Below are positions 34,848 to 44,453 of a stretch of DNA of 64,000 nt, one piece after another; within the stretch, counting starts at the first letter, position 1; the number at the start of each line of letters is the position of its first letter. The notes below the pieces were generated by a model. That model worked only from the letters and a program-made list of their open reading frames with translations, made no database searches and was not told the DNA's origin. The DNA is from GCA-2718035 sp964435285 (GTDB taxonomy: Bacteria > Bacteroidota > Bacteroidia > Flavobacteriales > TMED113). Location: positions 74,856-138,855 of the forward strand of contig CAYSYA010000005.1 in assembly GCA_964435285.1 (NCBI GenBank), given 5' to 3'. A program made the position numbers and the translations under genes.

Positions 34848-35183
34848 ATGACAATAAAAGAAGTTCAACAAAAAATTGATGACTGGATAAAAAAATATGG
34901 AGTCAGATATTTCTCTGAATTAACAAATATGGCTCTTTTAACTGAAGAGGTTGGTGAACTATCTAGACATATAGCAAGAATATATGGAGAACAAAATTAT
35001 AAAAAAGAAGTAGACGGTAAAATGTTAATTAAAGAGGAAATTGGGGATATTTTTTTTGTTTTAGTATGCCTATGCAATCAAATGAATATTGACTTGAAAG
35101 ATTGTTTGTTAAATTCTCTTGAAAAAAAAACTGGAAGAGATTCAGAAAGACATTTAAAAAATAAAAAATTAACTAATGGATAG
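34848..35183 (+). CDS. MazG-like nucleotide pyrophosphohydrolase
   Basis: A 111-aa all-helical MazG/dUTPase-like enzyme that would hydrolyse non-canonical or excess NTPs to NMP and pyrophosphate. The metal-binding signature is clear: LLTEEVGELSRHIARIYGEQ (E-x2-E) near residues 30-49 and KEEIGDIFFVLVCLCN (E-x2-D) near 66-81, as expected in single-domain MazG proteins. The C-terminus KKTGRDSERH is also family-like. Substrate choice is not readable. It is monocistronic by position; its 3' end overlaps the M43 protease gene by 11 bases. Confidence 0.85.
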   Translation: MTIKEVQQKIDDWIKKYGVRYFSELTNMALLTEEVGELSRHIARIYGEQNYKKEVDGKMLIKEEIGDIFFVLVCLCNQMNIDLKDCLLNSLEKKTGRDSERHLKNKKLTNG

Positions 35184-36432
35184 AATATTTTTTTTTAGCT
35201 AATCCATTATCATAAATATCAATGTAAAATCCATTTGATTCATTTATTCTTCTCCCTAACAAATCAATTTTGTGTATTATTTTGCTATGATTAAAATGGT
35301 CTTCTTCAAAAATATTTAATGATGGGGAATTATTTATTATACCTGGCCTTGAGATTTCTAATACAGTTCTCATTATGTTTATTTGACCGTTTGTAAATAG
35401 ATTTTGACAAGCACCTGGACTATAGTCCATGAAATTTTCAACCATATCCGGTAAATCATTACCGGACTGACCAAAATTATCGCCTGCACATGTATTTTTA
35501 TTTAAATCACACTCATATCCAGCTTGATCAGACGCGTTGGGGGTATCTTCAATCCCATCATCTACTGAACATCCATCATCACCAAAAAATGCGAGAGCAT
35601 CTCCCCAAATATGTCTCAGGCCTAAATAATGAGCAACTTCATGAACAGCTGTTCTTCCTAAATTATTCTCTGACATTCCATCCTCATCAGCAACTGAATT
35701 ATTTCTCCCTACAGCAGTATAATGAAGAACTACTCCTTGTACACTTTCTTCATTACTAAGCATATCAACAGGCCAATCTGGAACAATATCATTATCTAAT
35801 GAAGCTAAAGCTTCATCAATATTTGTTGGCGGATAAGCATATCCATAAACTTGACCAAGTTCTAAACCTAAAACATCAAGGACGCCTATGTTGCATATCC
35901 AAATATTCAAATATTTATTAGTGTCCCAAGCATCTGAACCATCAGTGTTAGAAAATTTAACCTCATCTAAAGTTATTTCATTTGAAAAAATATCATCAAA
36001 CATTAAAAATTCAGATCTTTCTGTAAATTTTCTAACAATTCCATTCGTAACATTTCCATTTGGATCTACATTGGCTAAAAAAAATTCAATATTAGGGTCA
36101 CCAGCAAATTCTAAAAACTCATCTCTAGTATTTACAGCATTTTCATTTAATCTCCTATAGTCTTCATTTAAAACATCTATTTGAGACTCTAAAACCGAAT
36201 CTGGAAGATTCTGAGATTCTTGGTTATAAACAACATGAAAAACAACTGGTATGTAATAAGTTTCTTGAGATAACGGATGACCTAAATCAATTACTTTTTG
36301 ATACAAATTTTTATATGCTAACTCATAATTAGAGTTTTGAAGAACTTTTTTCTGAACAACATAATCATAAGCACAGTTTTGACAAAAAACATATGAAGCT
36401 AAAAAAAACAGTAAAGAAATATTTAACCTCAT
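35173..36432 (-). CDS. Secreted M43 zinc metalloprotease with short C-terminal sorting-like tail
   Basis: A 419-aa pappalysin-type metalloprotease. Signal peptide MRLNISLLFFLASYVFC; catalytic zinc motif HEVAHYLGLRHIWGD (HExxHxxGxxH) and the Met-turn in NFMDYSPGAC; cysteines around them suit an extracytoplasmic enzyme. The final ~36 residues (KIDLLGRRINESNGFYIDIY then DNGLAKKKY) lack the 'FPNP' start of T9SS type A domains but match the tails of three other proteins in this window. The gene begins 30 bases after the tRNA-Leu 3' end with no visible promoter of its own, so it may be read from the tRNA promoter. Its end overlaps the MazG-like gene by 11 bases. Confidence 0.86.
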   Translation of the reverse strand: MRLNISLLFFLASYVFCQNCAYDYVVQKKVLQNSNYELAYKNLYQKVIDLGHPLSQETYYIPVVFHVVYNQESQNLPDSVLESQIDVLNEDYRRLNENAVNTRDEFLEFAGDPNIEFFLANVDPNGNVTNGIVRKFTERSEFLMFDDIFSNEITLDEVKFSNTDGSDAWDTNKYLNIWICNIGVLDVLGLELGQVYGYAYPPTNIDEALASLDNDIVPDWPVDMLSNEESVQGVVLHYTAVGRNNSVADEDGMSENNLGRTAVHEVAHYLGLRHIWGDALAFFGDDGCSVDDGIEDTPNASDQAGYECDLNKNTCAGDNFGQSGNDLPDMVENFMDYSPGACQNLFTNGQINIMRTVLEISRPGIINNSPSLNIFEEDHFNHSKIIHKIDLLGRRINESNGFYIDIYDNGLAKKKYSIH

Positions 36433-36462
36433 GAGATAAAAATTATAGGACTATAAACATAG

Positions 36463-36548
36463 TACCCAGGGCGGGACTTGAACCCGCACGGACATTACTG
36501 CCCACAGGATTTTAAGTCCTGCGTGTCTACCAATTCCACCACCTGGGC
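36463..36548 (-). tRNA. tRNA-Leu (anticodon UAA)
   Basis: The reverse strand folds as a class II tRNA of 86 nt. Acceptor GCCCAGG pairs with CCTGGGT (first pair G-U) and the discriminator is A. The anticodon stem CAGGA/TCCTG encloses CTTAAAA with anticodon TAA; a long variable arm follows and the T arm contains GGTTCAAGTCC. No CCA is encoded. Confidence 0.95.
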
Positions 36549-36560
36549 ATCTACATTTTG

Positions 36561-36632
<72 letters not shown>

Positions 36633-36644
36633 ATTCAGAGTCGA

Positions 36645-36680
36645 CAAATATAATGACTTTTTTATAAGAAAAGAATCAAA
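36645..36680 (-). promoter_or_regulatory. Promoter of the tRNA-Gly/tRNA-Leu transcript
   Basis: On the minus strand a -7 box TATATTTG (36645-36652) lies 12 bases before the tRNA-Gly 5' end. A TTTG -33 box (36677-36680) is 24 bases further upstream. Both match the Bacteroidota consensus, although the spacer is at the long end. Confidence 0.6.
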
Positions 36681-36683
36681 AAA

Positions 36684-39281
36684 CTATTTATTGTTTTTAT
36701 TTGGTTTAATTTTTTCTTTAATACTATTTAATTTCATTAGTGCTTCAACAGGGGTTAAGCTATTTATATCTGTATTTATTAGTTCTTGCTTAATTTCTTC
36801 TAAAATTGGATCATCTAACTGAATAAAACTTAGTTGCATATTTTGTTTTGTTTTATTCATTTTTTTTGAACTTCTGTGGCTTTCTAACCAATCCAACATT
36901 TCATGAGCTTTATTTAAAATAGATGGGGGTATTCCGGCCATTTTTGCAACATGAATACCAAAACTATGATTGGATCCTCCTTTTTGTAATTTCCTAAGAA
37001 ATAAAATTTCATTATTTTTTTCTACAACTGAAACGTGATAATTTTTAATTCTTTGAAATTTGTCAGTCATTTCATTTAATTCATGATAATGAGTAGCAAA
37101 TAAAGTTTTTGGCTTAAAGTTATCATTATGAAGATATTCTGCAATTGCCCACGCAATAGAAACTCCATCAAAAGTACTTGTTCCTCTTCCTATCTCATCT
37201 AATAGAATAAGACTTTTTTCAGATAAATTGTTTAAAATACTTGCAGATTCATTCATTTCAACCATGAATGTAGACTCACCCTGAGATATATTATCAGAAG
37301 CACCTACTCTAGTAAATATTTTATCTGTTAAACCAATGACAGCTTCATCACAGGGAACATGACAACCTATTTGAGCCATTAAAACAATTAATGCAGTTTG
37401 CCTTAATATGGCGGACTTTCCTGACATATTTGGACCAGTTATTATTATTATTTGTTGAGATTTATTATCCAAATAAATATCATTAGGAATATACTGCTCA
37501 CCATTTGAAAAAGTATATTCAATTACCGGATGACGACCATTTTTGATGTCAATTTTATTATCATCAGTAATAATTGGCTTGATGTAATTATTTGTTTTTG
37601 AAACAATAGCAAATGACAAAAAACAATCGATAGTAGCTAATAATTTTGCGTTATTTAAATAAATAGAAATTGATTTTTTTAAAGAGTTTATTAAATCATC
37701 ATAAAGTTTTCCCTCTAGCTCTATTATATGAGTCTTAGCATTAATTATTTTAGATTCCACTTCTTTAAGTTCTTCAGTTATATACCTTTCAGCACTTACT
37801 AGAGTTTGTTTTCTAATCCAGGATTGAGGAACATTTTCTTTATACTTATTTCTAACTTCTAAGTAATATCCAAAAACATTATTGTAGGAAATCTTCAATG
37901 ATGAAATACCTGTTCTTTCAACTTCCCTGTTCTTAATATCTTCTAAGATTTTTTCAGATGATAATGTAATTTCTCTGTATTCATCTAATTTTTGAGAAAA
38001 TTTTTCTTTGATTACCCCTCCTTTTGAAAGTAAAACTGGAGCGTCATCATTAACTTGTTTCTCTATTTTAATTACAATATTTTCACAATCATCCAATTGA
38101 TTTATCAAAAATTCAAATGGTTTATTTAATTTTTGTTTTTTAGAAATATTTTTAATTGAACTAATAATTTTAATTGAATTTTTAAACTGAATTAACTCCC
38201 TTGGGCTAATTTTAGATATTGAAATTTTAGCTACCATTCTTTCTAAATCTCCAATATCTTTAAAGAAAGTGCTTAATTCATCTAAAGAAGACTCATTATT
38301 GATTAAAAATTTAACAATATTTTGTCTTTTTTCAATTTCTTCTTTTTCAATTAAAGGAAAAGACAACCATCTCCTAAGCATTCTAGATCCTATTGGTGAA
38401 AAAGTTTTATTTAATACTTCAAATAAACTTTTTCCATGAGGATTTAAGGAGTGTAGTATCTCCAAATTCCTAATAGTAAATTGATCCATCCATACATAAT
38501 CATCTCTATCAATTCTTTTTATATTAATGATGTGTTCTAGTTTATCTAATTGAGTTTGTTTTAAATAATATAAAATTACTCCTGAAGCAATTAGCCCACT
38601 AGTTAATTTTTCAACGCCAAATCCTTTTAATGAAGACGTATTGAATTGAGTTTCTAATTCCTCTTTTGCAAAATCAAGAGAAAATAACCAATCGTCAACT
38701 GCATAAAAATAAAAACTAGAAGTTATTTTATTATTAATATTATTTTTTAATTTTTTTGGAATTAAAACTTCAGTTGGAGAAAAATCAACAAGTAGCTTAT
38801 TGACGTAATCTAAAGAGCCTTCAGCTACAAAAAAAGAACCTGTCGAAACATCTAAGAATGATACCCCATTTAATTTCTCATCAATATAAACTGAAGCTAA
38901 ATAATTATTTTTCTTTGCATCTAAAATTTGATCATTTAATGAAACACCAGGGGTTATTAGCTCTGTAACGCCTCTTTTAACTATTTTTTTTGTAGCACTA
39001 GCTTCTTCAAGTTGTTCACAAATCGCAACTCTTTTACCAGCTTTAACTAATTTAGGCAAATACGTATTTAAAGAGTGAAATGGAAAACCTGCTAATTCAA
39101 CATTCGATGATCCATTTGCTCTTTTAGTCAAAATAATACCTAATATTTTAGATACCTCAATTGCATCATTACTAAAGGTTTCATAAAAATCCCCGACTCT
39201 AAATAAAAGTATTGCATCTGAATACTTAGATTTAATAGAAGCATATTGCTCCATTAGTGGAGTTTGTTTTTTCTCTTTCAT
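36684..39281 (-). CDS. mutS: DNA mismatch repair protein MutS
   Basis: Full-length 865-aa mismatch-recognition ATPase. The N-terminal mismatch-binding domain starts with PLMEQYASIKSKYSDAILLF and the family F-x-E motif lies within FRVGDFYETF. The C-terminal ABC-type ATPase has Walker A GPNMSGKSAILRQTA (near residue 615), signature SQGESTFMVEM, Walker B LILLDEIGRGTSTFDG and FATHYHEL. The C-terminus carries the usual helix-turn-helix dimerisation segment. Divergent from the SpoU methyltransferase gene by 82 bases. mutL is not in the window. Confidence 0.96.
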   Translation of the reverse strand: MKEKKQTPLMEQYASIKSKYSDAILLFRVGDFYETFSNDAIEVSKILGIILTKRANGSSNVELAGFPFHSLNTYLPKLVKAGKRVAICEQLEEASATKKIVKRGVTELITPGVSLNDQILDAKKNNYLASVYIDEKLNGVSFLDVSTGSFFVAEGSLDYVNKLLVDFSPTEVLIPKKLKNNINNKITSSFYFYAVDDWLFSLDFAKEELETQFNTSSLKGFGVEKLTSGLIASGVILYYLKQTQLDKLEHIINIKRIDRDDYVWMDQFTIRNLEILHSLNPHGKSLFEVLNKTFSPIGSRMLRRWLSFPLIEKEEIEKRQNIVKFLINNESSLDELSTFFKDIGDLERMVAKISISKISPRELIQFKNSIKIISSIKNISKKQKLNKPFEFLINQLDDCENIVIKIEKQVNDDAPVLLSKGGVIKEKFSQKLDEYREITLSSEKILEDIKNREVERTGISSLKISYNNVFGYYLEVRNKYKENVPQSWIRKQTLVSAERYITEELKEVESKIINAKTHIIELEGKLYDDLINSLKKSISIYLNNAKLLATIDCFLSFAIVSKTNNYIKPIITDDNKIDIKNGRHPVIEYTFSNGEQYIPNDIYLDNKSQQIIIITGPNMSGKSAILRQTALIVLMAQIGCHVPCDEAVIGLTDKIFTRVGASDNISQGESTFMVEMNESASILNNLSEKSLILLDEIGRGTSTFDGVSIAWAIAEYLHNDNFKPKTLFATHYHELNEMTDKFQRIKNYHVSVVEKNNEILFLRKLQKGGSNHSFGIHVAKMAGIPPSILNKAHEMLDWLESHRSSKKMNKTKQNMQLSFIQLDDPILEEIKQELINTDINSLTPVEALMKLNSIKEKIKPNKNNK

Positions 39282-39363
39282 ACCTAAAATAGAAATAAGG
39301 GTGTTTATTTTAATTGTTTAAATTATTAAATTTTAATTATTATTATATATGATTTTATAACAA

Positions 39364-39828
39364 ATGAAAAAAAATATTGTCATTCTAGATAATCTAAGAA
39401 GCCTAAATAATATTGGCTCTATTTTCAGAACTTGCGATGCTCTAAAGATTAAAAAATTATTTTTATGTGGAATTTGTGGCACTCCCCCCAATAGAGAGAT
39501 TAACAAAACAGCACTAGGCTCTACAGATTTTGTAGATTGGGAATACAAAAAAAATATTCTTGATGTTATAAAAAAATTAAAGGATGACAATTACAAAATT
39601 ATTTCCATTGAACAAACAAAAAAAAGTGTAGAGTTAAATAATTTTAAAGTAAGTAAAAATGATAAAGTTGCTTTTATTTTTGGGAATGAAGTGAAAGGAG
39701 TTTCTTTTGATGCAATAAACAGTTCAGATTTAGTAATAAAGATTCCTCAATTTGGAAAAAAAAAATCCATGAATGTTTCGGTATGTGTTGGAGTAATATT
39801 ATGGGATATTTTTTTAAAACAAAATTAA
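39364..39828 (+). CDS. SpoU/TrmH-family RNA 2'-O-methyltransferase
   Basis: A 154-aa SPOUT-fold methyltransferase using S-adenosylmethionine. Three family motifs are visible: motif 1 LDNLRSLNNIGSIFRTCDAL with the conserved N and R, motif 2 FIFGNEVKGVS, and motif 3 IPQFGKKKSMNVSVCVGVIL. It has only the catalytic domain, with no N-terminal substrate-recognition part as in TrmH or RlmB, so the target RNA (tRNA or rRNA) is open. Its end overlaps the OmpA-like gene by 4 bases. Confidence 0.87.
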   Translation: MKKNIVILDNLRSLNNIGSIFRTCDALKIKKLFLCGICGTPPNREINKTALGSTDFVDWEYKKNILDVIKKLKDDNYKIISIEQTKKSVELNNFKVSKNDKVAFIFGNEVKGVSFDAINSSDLVIKIPQFGKKKSMNVSVCVGVILWDIFLKQN

Positions 39829-40568
39829 AATAACTTAAATTCAACTATTCTATAACTACCTAATTTTTTTTCTTTTGATTTATTTGTGTTTATTTCCAAT
39901 CTGTTCGAATCTACTCCAAAAATATTTATCAATGCATTAAAGACAGCTTCTGCTCTTTTGAAATCTAAATTTACGTTATAAGATTCTTGATCGTTAAAAT
40001 CAAAATAACCAATCACTTTAACTTTATATTTGTCATTCTTTCTTAAAACAGAAGAAACAACCCTCATTCTATCTAAATTAGATTCGTCAATTTTACTACT
40101 ATTTGGTTTAAAAAAAACAAAAGGTAAAACTGCATTTTCACAATTTATTGATTGGCCTTTATCGTTAACACAAAAACCATTTTTTGTATTCAGCTCTAAA
40201 TCAAAATTATTAGGGATTCCATCTCCATCATCATCAATCTCTCTACCATTTTGATCAACTAAAGAACCTAAAGTTGAAAAAGAATCGTCATCAATATGGT
40301 CTGGAACACCGTCCTTATCTATATCTAAAGAACGGCCAGAATCATCAACAGGTATTCCTGTTGGTGTATTTTGTTCTAAATCAAATTTATCTACTACCCC
40401 ATCATCATCTGAATCTATCAACAATTCATCATTCTTACCATCAATAATTTGCAAAGTCTCATTTGAAATACTTGAATCATCCTTATTATTAATTTTTTGA
40501 AAGGCACACCCATTAAAAATTAATATTATTAAAAAAAAAAATATTTGAAAATTAGAAATTAAAATCAT
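39825..40568 (-). CDS. OmpA-family lipoprotein with thrombospondin type 3-like calcium repeats
   Basis: A 247-aa protein with a lipoprotein signal (MILISNFQIFFFLIILIFNGC). Residues ~50-135 have three Asp-rich TSP3-like calcium-binding repeats, e.g. DSDDDGVVDKFD, DIDKDGVPDHID and DDDGDGIPNNFD. The OmpA-like peptidoglycan-binding domain (~148-247) begins LPFVFFKPNSSKIDESN. Its ligand-contact positions survive as the Asp in VIGYFDFND and the Arg in LDFKRAEAVFNAL. It is likely an outer-membrane lipoprotein gripping peptidoglycan. It lies downstream of folK, 18 bases away, on the same strand. Confidence 0.82.
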   Translation of the reverse strand: MILISNFQIFFFLIILIFNGCAFQKINNKDDSSISNETLQIIDGKNDELLIDSDDDGVVDKFDLEQNTPTGIPVDDSGRSLDIDKDGVPDHIDDDSFSTLGSLVDQNGREIDDDGDGIPNNFDLELNTKNGFCVNDKGQSINCENAVLPFVFFKPNSSKIDESNLDRMRVVSSVLRKNDKYKVKVIGYFDFNDQESYNVNLDFKRAEAVFNALINIFGVDSNRLEINTNKSKEKKLGSYRIVEFKLF

Positions 40569-40586
40569 TAAACAAATATATTAAAA

Positions 40587-41096
40587 CTAAACATGAATTA
40601 AAGTTGTTGTTTTTTCTACTATTGATTTGTCTTTACAATCTTTCAAGATTTCCTTAATTTGTTTATTTGTTACAGGACAAATAAAATTTGGAGATAACTC
40701 ACTAAGTGGTACTAGAATAAAATTTCTCAAATTAATTCTTGGATGAGGAATGACTAATTTTTTAGAATTTATTATTTCTGATCCGTAAAATAAAATATCA
40801 ATATCTATTATCCTAGATTCATATTTATTTTCATTAGGCTTAAGCTTTCTGCTTCTACCCATTTGCTTTTCAATCTTAATTAACTCATTCAATAAATCAA
40901 TTGGCAATAACTTTGTTTGAATTTCAACTATGAAGTTTAGGAAATAATCGGCTGTAAATCCCCATGATTGTGTTTTATAAAAATTTGATATTCTGATAAT
41001 TTTAGAAATATTAGATATTTTTTTTAAGACTAATTTGCTATTAGAAATTCTGTCTCCTTTATTAGTACCAATAGATAAATATATATATTTGTCCAT
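40587..41096 (-). CDS. folK: 2-amino-4-hydroxy-6-hydroxymethyldihydropteridine pyrophosphokinase FolK
   Basis: Transfers pyrophosphate from ATP to hydroxymethyl-dihydropterin in folate synthesis. The 169 aa show IYLSIGTNKGDRISN at the N-terminus, SNFYKTQSWGF, FLNFIVEIQTKLLP, EKQMGRSRKLKPNENKYESR and RIIDIDILFYG, and the final signature IPHPRINLRNFILVPLSEL. Its start codon lies directly against the start codon of divergent sppA (shared CATATG), leaving no intergenic space. Confidence 0.93.
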   Translation of the reverse strand: MDKYIYLSIGTNKGDRISNSKLVLKKISNISKIIRISNFYKTQSWGFTADYFLNFIVEIQTKLLPIDLLNELIKIEKQMGRSRKLKPNENKYESRIIDIDILFYGSEIINSKKLVIPHPRINLRNFILVPLSELSPNFICPVTNKQIKEILKDCKDKSIVEKTTTLIHV

Positions 41097-42917
41097 ATGA
41101 AAAAGATAAAAAAAATTATTAGACGAAAAAAAAATTATACATTTTTAAAAAATATTCTTAGCTCTGCAATTGGAACAACAATTGCTGTAATGATTATTTT
41201 TTTTATGATAATATCAATCATCTTTAGTTCTATTTCAAATCCAAAAAATAAAATAGAAGGGAAAATAAAACCTAATAGTATTTTGAAAATTAAACTTAAC
41301 TACCCAGTCTATGATAGTCAAAATACTAACTTCAGCACAAATAATATTTTAACTAATATAGATAATGATAAAAACAGTCCTTTAAATCTATATAGAATAA
41401 TAGACGCAATAAACAAGGCTTCAAAAAACAAAAATATAAATGGAATTCTGTTAGATCTAGATGAATTTGTAGGACCAGGTGGTTGGTCTTCTTTAAAAGA
41501 AATAAGAGATGCTTTAGTTAGATTTAAAAAATCTGAAAAATTTATTTGGTCTTATTCCAAAAACTTAAGTCAATCAGCTTATTATCTTGCTTCTGTTTCA
41601 GACTCCATAATTACGTACCCTCAAACTGGAGTCGATTTTAGAGGCTTAAATATGACCTCAATTTTTTTAACTGACTTATTTTATGAAATTGGTATAGAAC
41701 CTGAAATTATAAGGAGTGGTAAGTATAAAGCAGCTGTTGAGCCGTTTATTTTAAAGAAAATGAGTGAAGAAAATAAAGAACAATCTGAGCTATTATTAAA
41801 TAATATTTGGAATGAGGTTATCAAGGATATTGGAAAAAGTAGGGATTTAAAAATTGAAGAATTAAATTTAACTGCAAATCAAGGTATTCATAATTGGAGT
41901 TTAAATAAAAATTCAATTTTAATTGATACACAACAATATCCACAAGAATTCATTAAATCTTTGAAGAAAAAAATTAATCCTAAAAAAAATGATATTATAA
42001 ATTTCGAACAAAAAATTTCATTTGTTTCGTTAAATGATATTTTAAAATCTAATACTGAATTTATCTCTAAAAATAAAATTGGGATTATTTACGCTGAAGG
42101 ACAAATATCTGACTCAGATAATGATCAAATTAGTCCCCAAAGTCACAGTAAAATAATTAGAGAATTAAAAGAAGATGAAAATATTAAAGCAGTTGTACTT
42201 AGAGTAAATTCACCAGGTGGTAGTGCATTAGCTTCTGATATGATTTGGAATGAATTAGAAGAATTAAAAAAAATAAAACCACTCATAGTTTCAATGGGTG
42301 ATGTAGCTGCTTCTGGCGGTTATTACATCTCATGTAATGCAGATAAAATATTTGCATCAAACAGTACAATTACAGGATCAATTGGTGTTTTTGGTTTATT
42401 TTTTAAAATTGAAAATTTACTTAAGAATAAAATGAATATACACTTTGATGAAATCAATACAAATAAATACTCAAATTTTGGAAGCATATATGAATTATTT
42501 GATAACAGTGAAAAAGAAATGCTTGGGGATTTAATTGATCAAACATACGATACATTCTTAAGAAAAGTATCCAATGGAAGAAATAAAAATATTAAAGAGT
42601 TAAATGATATTGCACAAGGAAGAATTTGGAGTGGAATCGAAGCTAAAAAAATTGGGTTAATTGATGAAATTGGAAACTTAAATGACGCAATAAATTATGC
42701 TGCTAAAGTCACTAAAGTTGAAGATTATATGATAGAAGAATACCCAAAGAAAAAAGATTTTTTTCAAATTTTATTAGAGGACATACAATCAAACTATAAA
42801 CTACACGATAATTTACAACTTTATGTGCAAAATTGGAAGACAGAAAAATTTAGAAATCTTATTAAAAATTACGAAGGTATACAAACAAGAATTCCTTATG
42901 AATTAAATATTGAATAG
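41097..42917 (+). CDS. sppA: Signal peptide peptidase SppA (67K type)
   Basis: A 606-aa membrane-bound serine protease of family S49 that degrades cleaved signal peptides. One N-terminal membrane helix lies at ~20-45, followed by two tandem S49 domains. The dyad is split as in E. coli SppA: Lys209 in IRSGKYKAAVEPF (first domain) and Ser406 in GDVAASGGYYISC (second domain); RVNSPGGSALASD precedes it. It stands head to head with folK without spacing, and the transporter gene follows one base after its stop. Confidence 0.92.
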   Translation: MKKIKKIIRRKKNYTFLKNILSSAIGTTIAVMIIFFMIISIIFSSISNPKNKIEGKIKPNSILKIKLNYPVYDSQNTNFSTNNILTNIDNDKNSPLNLYRIIDAINKASKNKNINGILLDLDEFVGPGGWSSLKEIRDALVRFKKSEKFIWSYSKNLSQSAYYLASVSDSIITYPQTGVDFRGLNMTSIFLTDLFYEIGIEPEIIRSGKYKAAVEPFILKKMSEENKEQSELLLNNIWNEVIKDIGKSRDLKIEELNLTANQGIHNWSLNKNSILIDTQQYPQEFIKSLKKKINPKKNDIINFEQKISFVSLNDILKSNTEFISKNKIGIIYAEGQISDSDNDQISPQSHSKIIRELKEDENIKAVVLRVNSPGGSALASDMIWNELEELKKIKPLIVSMGDVAASGGYYISCNADKIFASNSTITGSIGVFGLFFKIENLLKNKMNIHFDEINTNKYSNFGSIYELFDNSEKEMLGDLIDQTYDTFLRKVSNGRNKNIKELNDIAQGRIWSGIEAKKIGLIDEIGNLNDAINYAAKVTKVEDYMIEEYPKKKDFFQILLEDIQSNYKLHDNLQLYVQNWKTEKFRNLIKNYEGIQTRIPYELNIE

Positions 42918-42918
42918 A

Positions 42919-43629
42919 ATGAATTTAAAAAATCAAGCACTATTAATCTATATTTTATTGTCAGGGATTTTTATTTCTTGTCTAATCTCATGTAATTTGA
43001 TTTTTTTAAAATTTTTTAGCTTAAAAATTAGCTTCCTAAATATTACATTCACTCAGTCAGTTGGATTAATTGCTTACCCAATTACGTTTCTTGTCACTGA
43101 TATTGTCTCTGAGATTTACGGGAAAAAAAAAGCAAACTTTTTAGTTATTTCTGGAATAATTTCAAGCATAGTTGTTTTATGTTTAATTTTTATAGCTGAC
43201 TTTTTACCTGCGGCAAATTGGTCAATTCCTGAAAATAAGAAAGTTGATGATGAAATATTTCATTTAGTTTTTGGTCAATTTGGAATTGCAATGGCAGCTT
43301 CATTGTTTACTTATCTTGTTTGTCAATTAATTGACATAAGAATTTTTCACTTTTGGAAAAAACTAACAAAAGGAAAGCACCTTTGGCTTAGAAATAACTT
43401 CTCTACCATTACTTCACAACTTGTTGATACATTTCTAATTTTATTTTTGTTAATGTCATTGAGCCCCGAAGAAGGCCTACAAAATTGGAGTGATTTAAAA
43501 AAGCTTTTTTTTAATGGGTTTTTATTTAAAATATTGGTAGCCCTTATTGATACTATACCGTTATATTTATTGGTTAACCTTTTAAGAAAAAAATTTAACT
43601 TAAAACAAGGGGAAGAAGTTAAGCTGTAG
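42919..43629 (+). CDS. Queuosine precursor transporter (VUT family, YhhQ-like)
   Basis: A polytopic inner-membrane protein (about six hydrophobic segments, 236 aa) of the VUT/ECF family that imports 7-cyano-7-deazaguanine or related queuosine precursors in E. coli (YhhQ). The family motif FTQSVGLIAYPITFLVTDIV followed by SEIYGKKKA is at residues ~45-73, and LWLRNNFSTITSQLVDTF lies in the second half. ATG 42919 is chosen over TTG 42910, which would overlap sppA. With queD and folE2 also in the window, the cell may both make and import queuosine precursors. Its end overlaps the DUF2797 gene by 11 bases. Confidence 0.88.
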   Translation: MNLKNQALLIYILLSGIFISCLISCNLIFLKFFSLKISFLNITFTQSVGLIAYPITFLVTDIVSEIYGKKKANFLVISGIISSIVVLCLIFIADFLPAANWSIPENKKVDDEIFHLVFGQFGIAMAASLFTYLVCQLIDIRIFHFWKKLTKGKHLWLRNNFSTITSQLVDTFLILFLLMSLSPEEGLQNWSDLKKLFFNGFLFKILVALIDTIPLYLLVNLLRKKFNLKQGEEVKL

Positions 43630-44413
43630 AAAACTTAACTTCAAAACCCGTGTGTTTTCGCATATTAAAAACATAATCACTTTCAAATATTAAATACTGT
43701 CCTTTTATTCCAACTAATTTTTCTTCAATAATATTTTGTTTCTCTAAAGAAATACTTTTTATTTTTTTGGGGTGATTAAATAAAGGAAAATTAATTTTTT
43801 TGAGATCATTTTTTTCTACTAAATAAGGCTTAAATTCATTGTCAACTAAAGAAAAGATTTCTTGTTTTTTTTGAATTAAATCAACACTTTTTATTTCTCC
43901 TTTCAACATTTTAATCCATGAAGTTTTATCTGCTAAAAATTGCTTTAAAAAAACTTCCATTTTTCCAGCCAGATACCTATTTGGTGTTTCTGCAATGACA
44001 ATTCCTTCAACAGCGCCTTGATCAATCCACCTCGATTCAACACTATTTTTTCTAGTCACACCTACTTTTACTCCACTTGAAATAGAAATATATACAACAT
44101 GAGGTTGTAATTGAAATTTTTTTTCCCATGCTAGATCTCTTTCTTCAATTCCTAAATGAGCTTGACATAATTCTGGCTTAAAAATACTTGGTGATGCTTG
44201 AGGCAAGCTCCAAAAACAATCATAACAAAAATTTTGTCTATAAAATTTTTTCATTTTTTTACCACAAAAACAAAATACATTTCCTGACCAAATAAATGAC
44301 AATTTTTTTCCAATTAATTCATTTACCGATTTCCAAGATTCATCAAAATAAAAATAGTATTCTACTGGGCTACTATTTACAACTTTCATTTTATCAATTA
44401 ATATGTTATACAT
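43619..44413 (-). CDS. DUF2797 family protein with a zinc-ribbon-like cysteine cluster
   Basis: A 264-aa cytoplasmic protein. Near residues 48-70 it has CFCGKK and FCYDCF, a CxC...CxxC cluster that probably binds zinc. Further on are ELCQAHLGIEERDLAWEKK, QPHVVYISISSGVKVGVTR, SRWIDQGAVEGIVIAETPNR and AGKMEVFLKQFLADKTSW, which match my memory of DUF2797; the SRWIDQGA..ET region is reminiscent of GIY-YIG nuclease-like folds, but catalysis is not evident. The 44413 start is kept because the residues before MKVV resemble the usual N-terminus. Function unknown. Confidence 0.8.
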   Translation of the reverse strand: MYNILIDKMKVVNSSPVEYYFYFDESWKSVNELIGKKLSFIWSGNVFCFCGKKMKKFYRQNFCYDCFWSLPQASPSIFKPELCQAHLGIEERDLAWEKKFQLQPHVVYISISSGVKVGVTRKNSVESRWIDQGAVEGIVIAETPNRYLAGKMEVFLKQFLADKTSWIKMLKGEIKSVDLIQKKQEIFSLVDNEFKPYLVEKNDLKKINFPLFNHPKKIKSISLEKQNIIEEKLVGIKGQYLIFESDYVFNMRKHTGFEVKFSTA

Positions 44414-44453
44414 TTTGATTTTGTAATTTTATAATTATTAATAATTTCAATAA

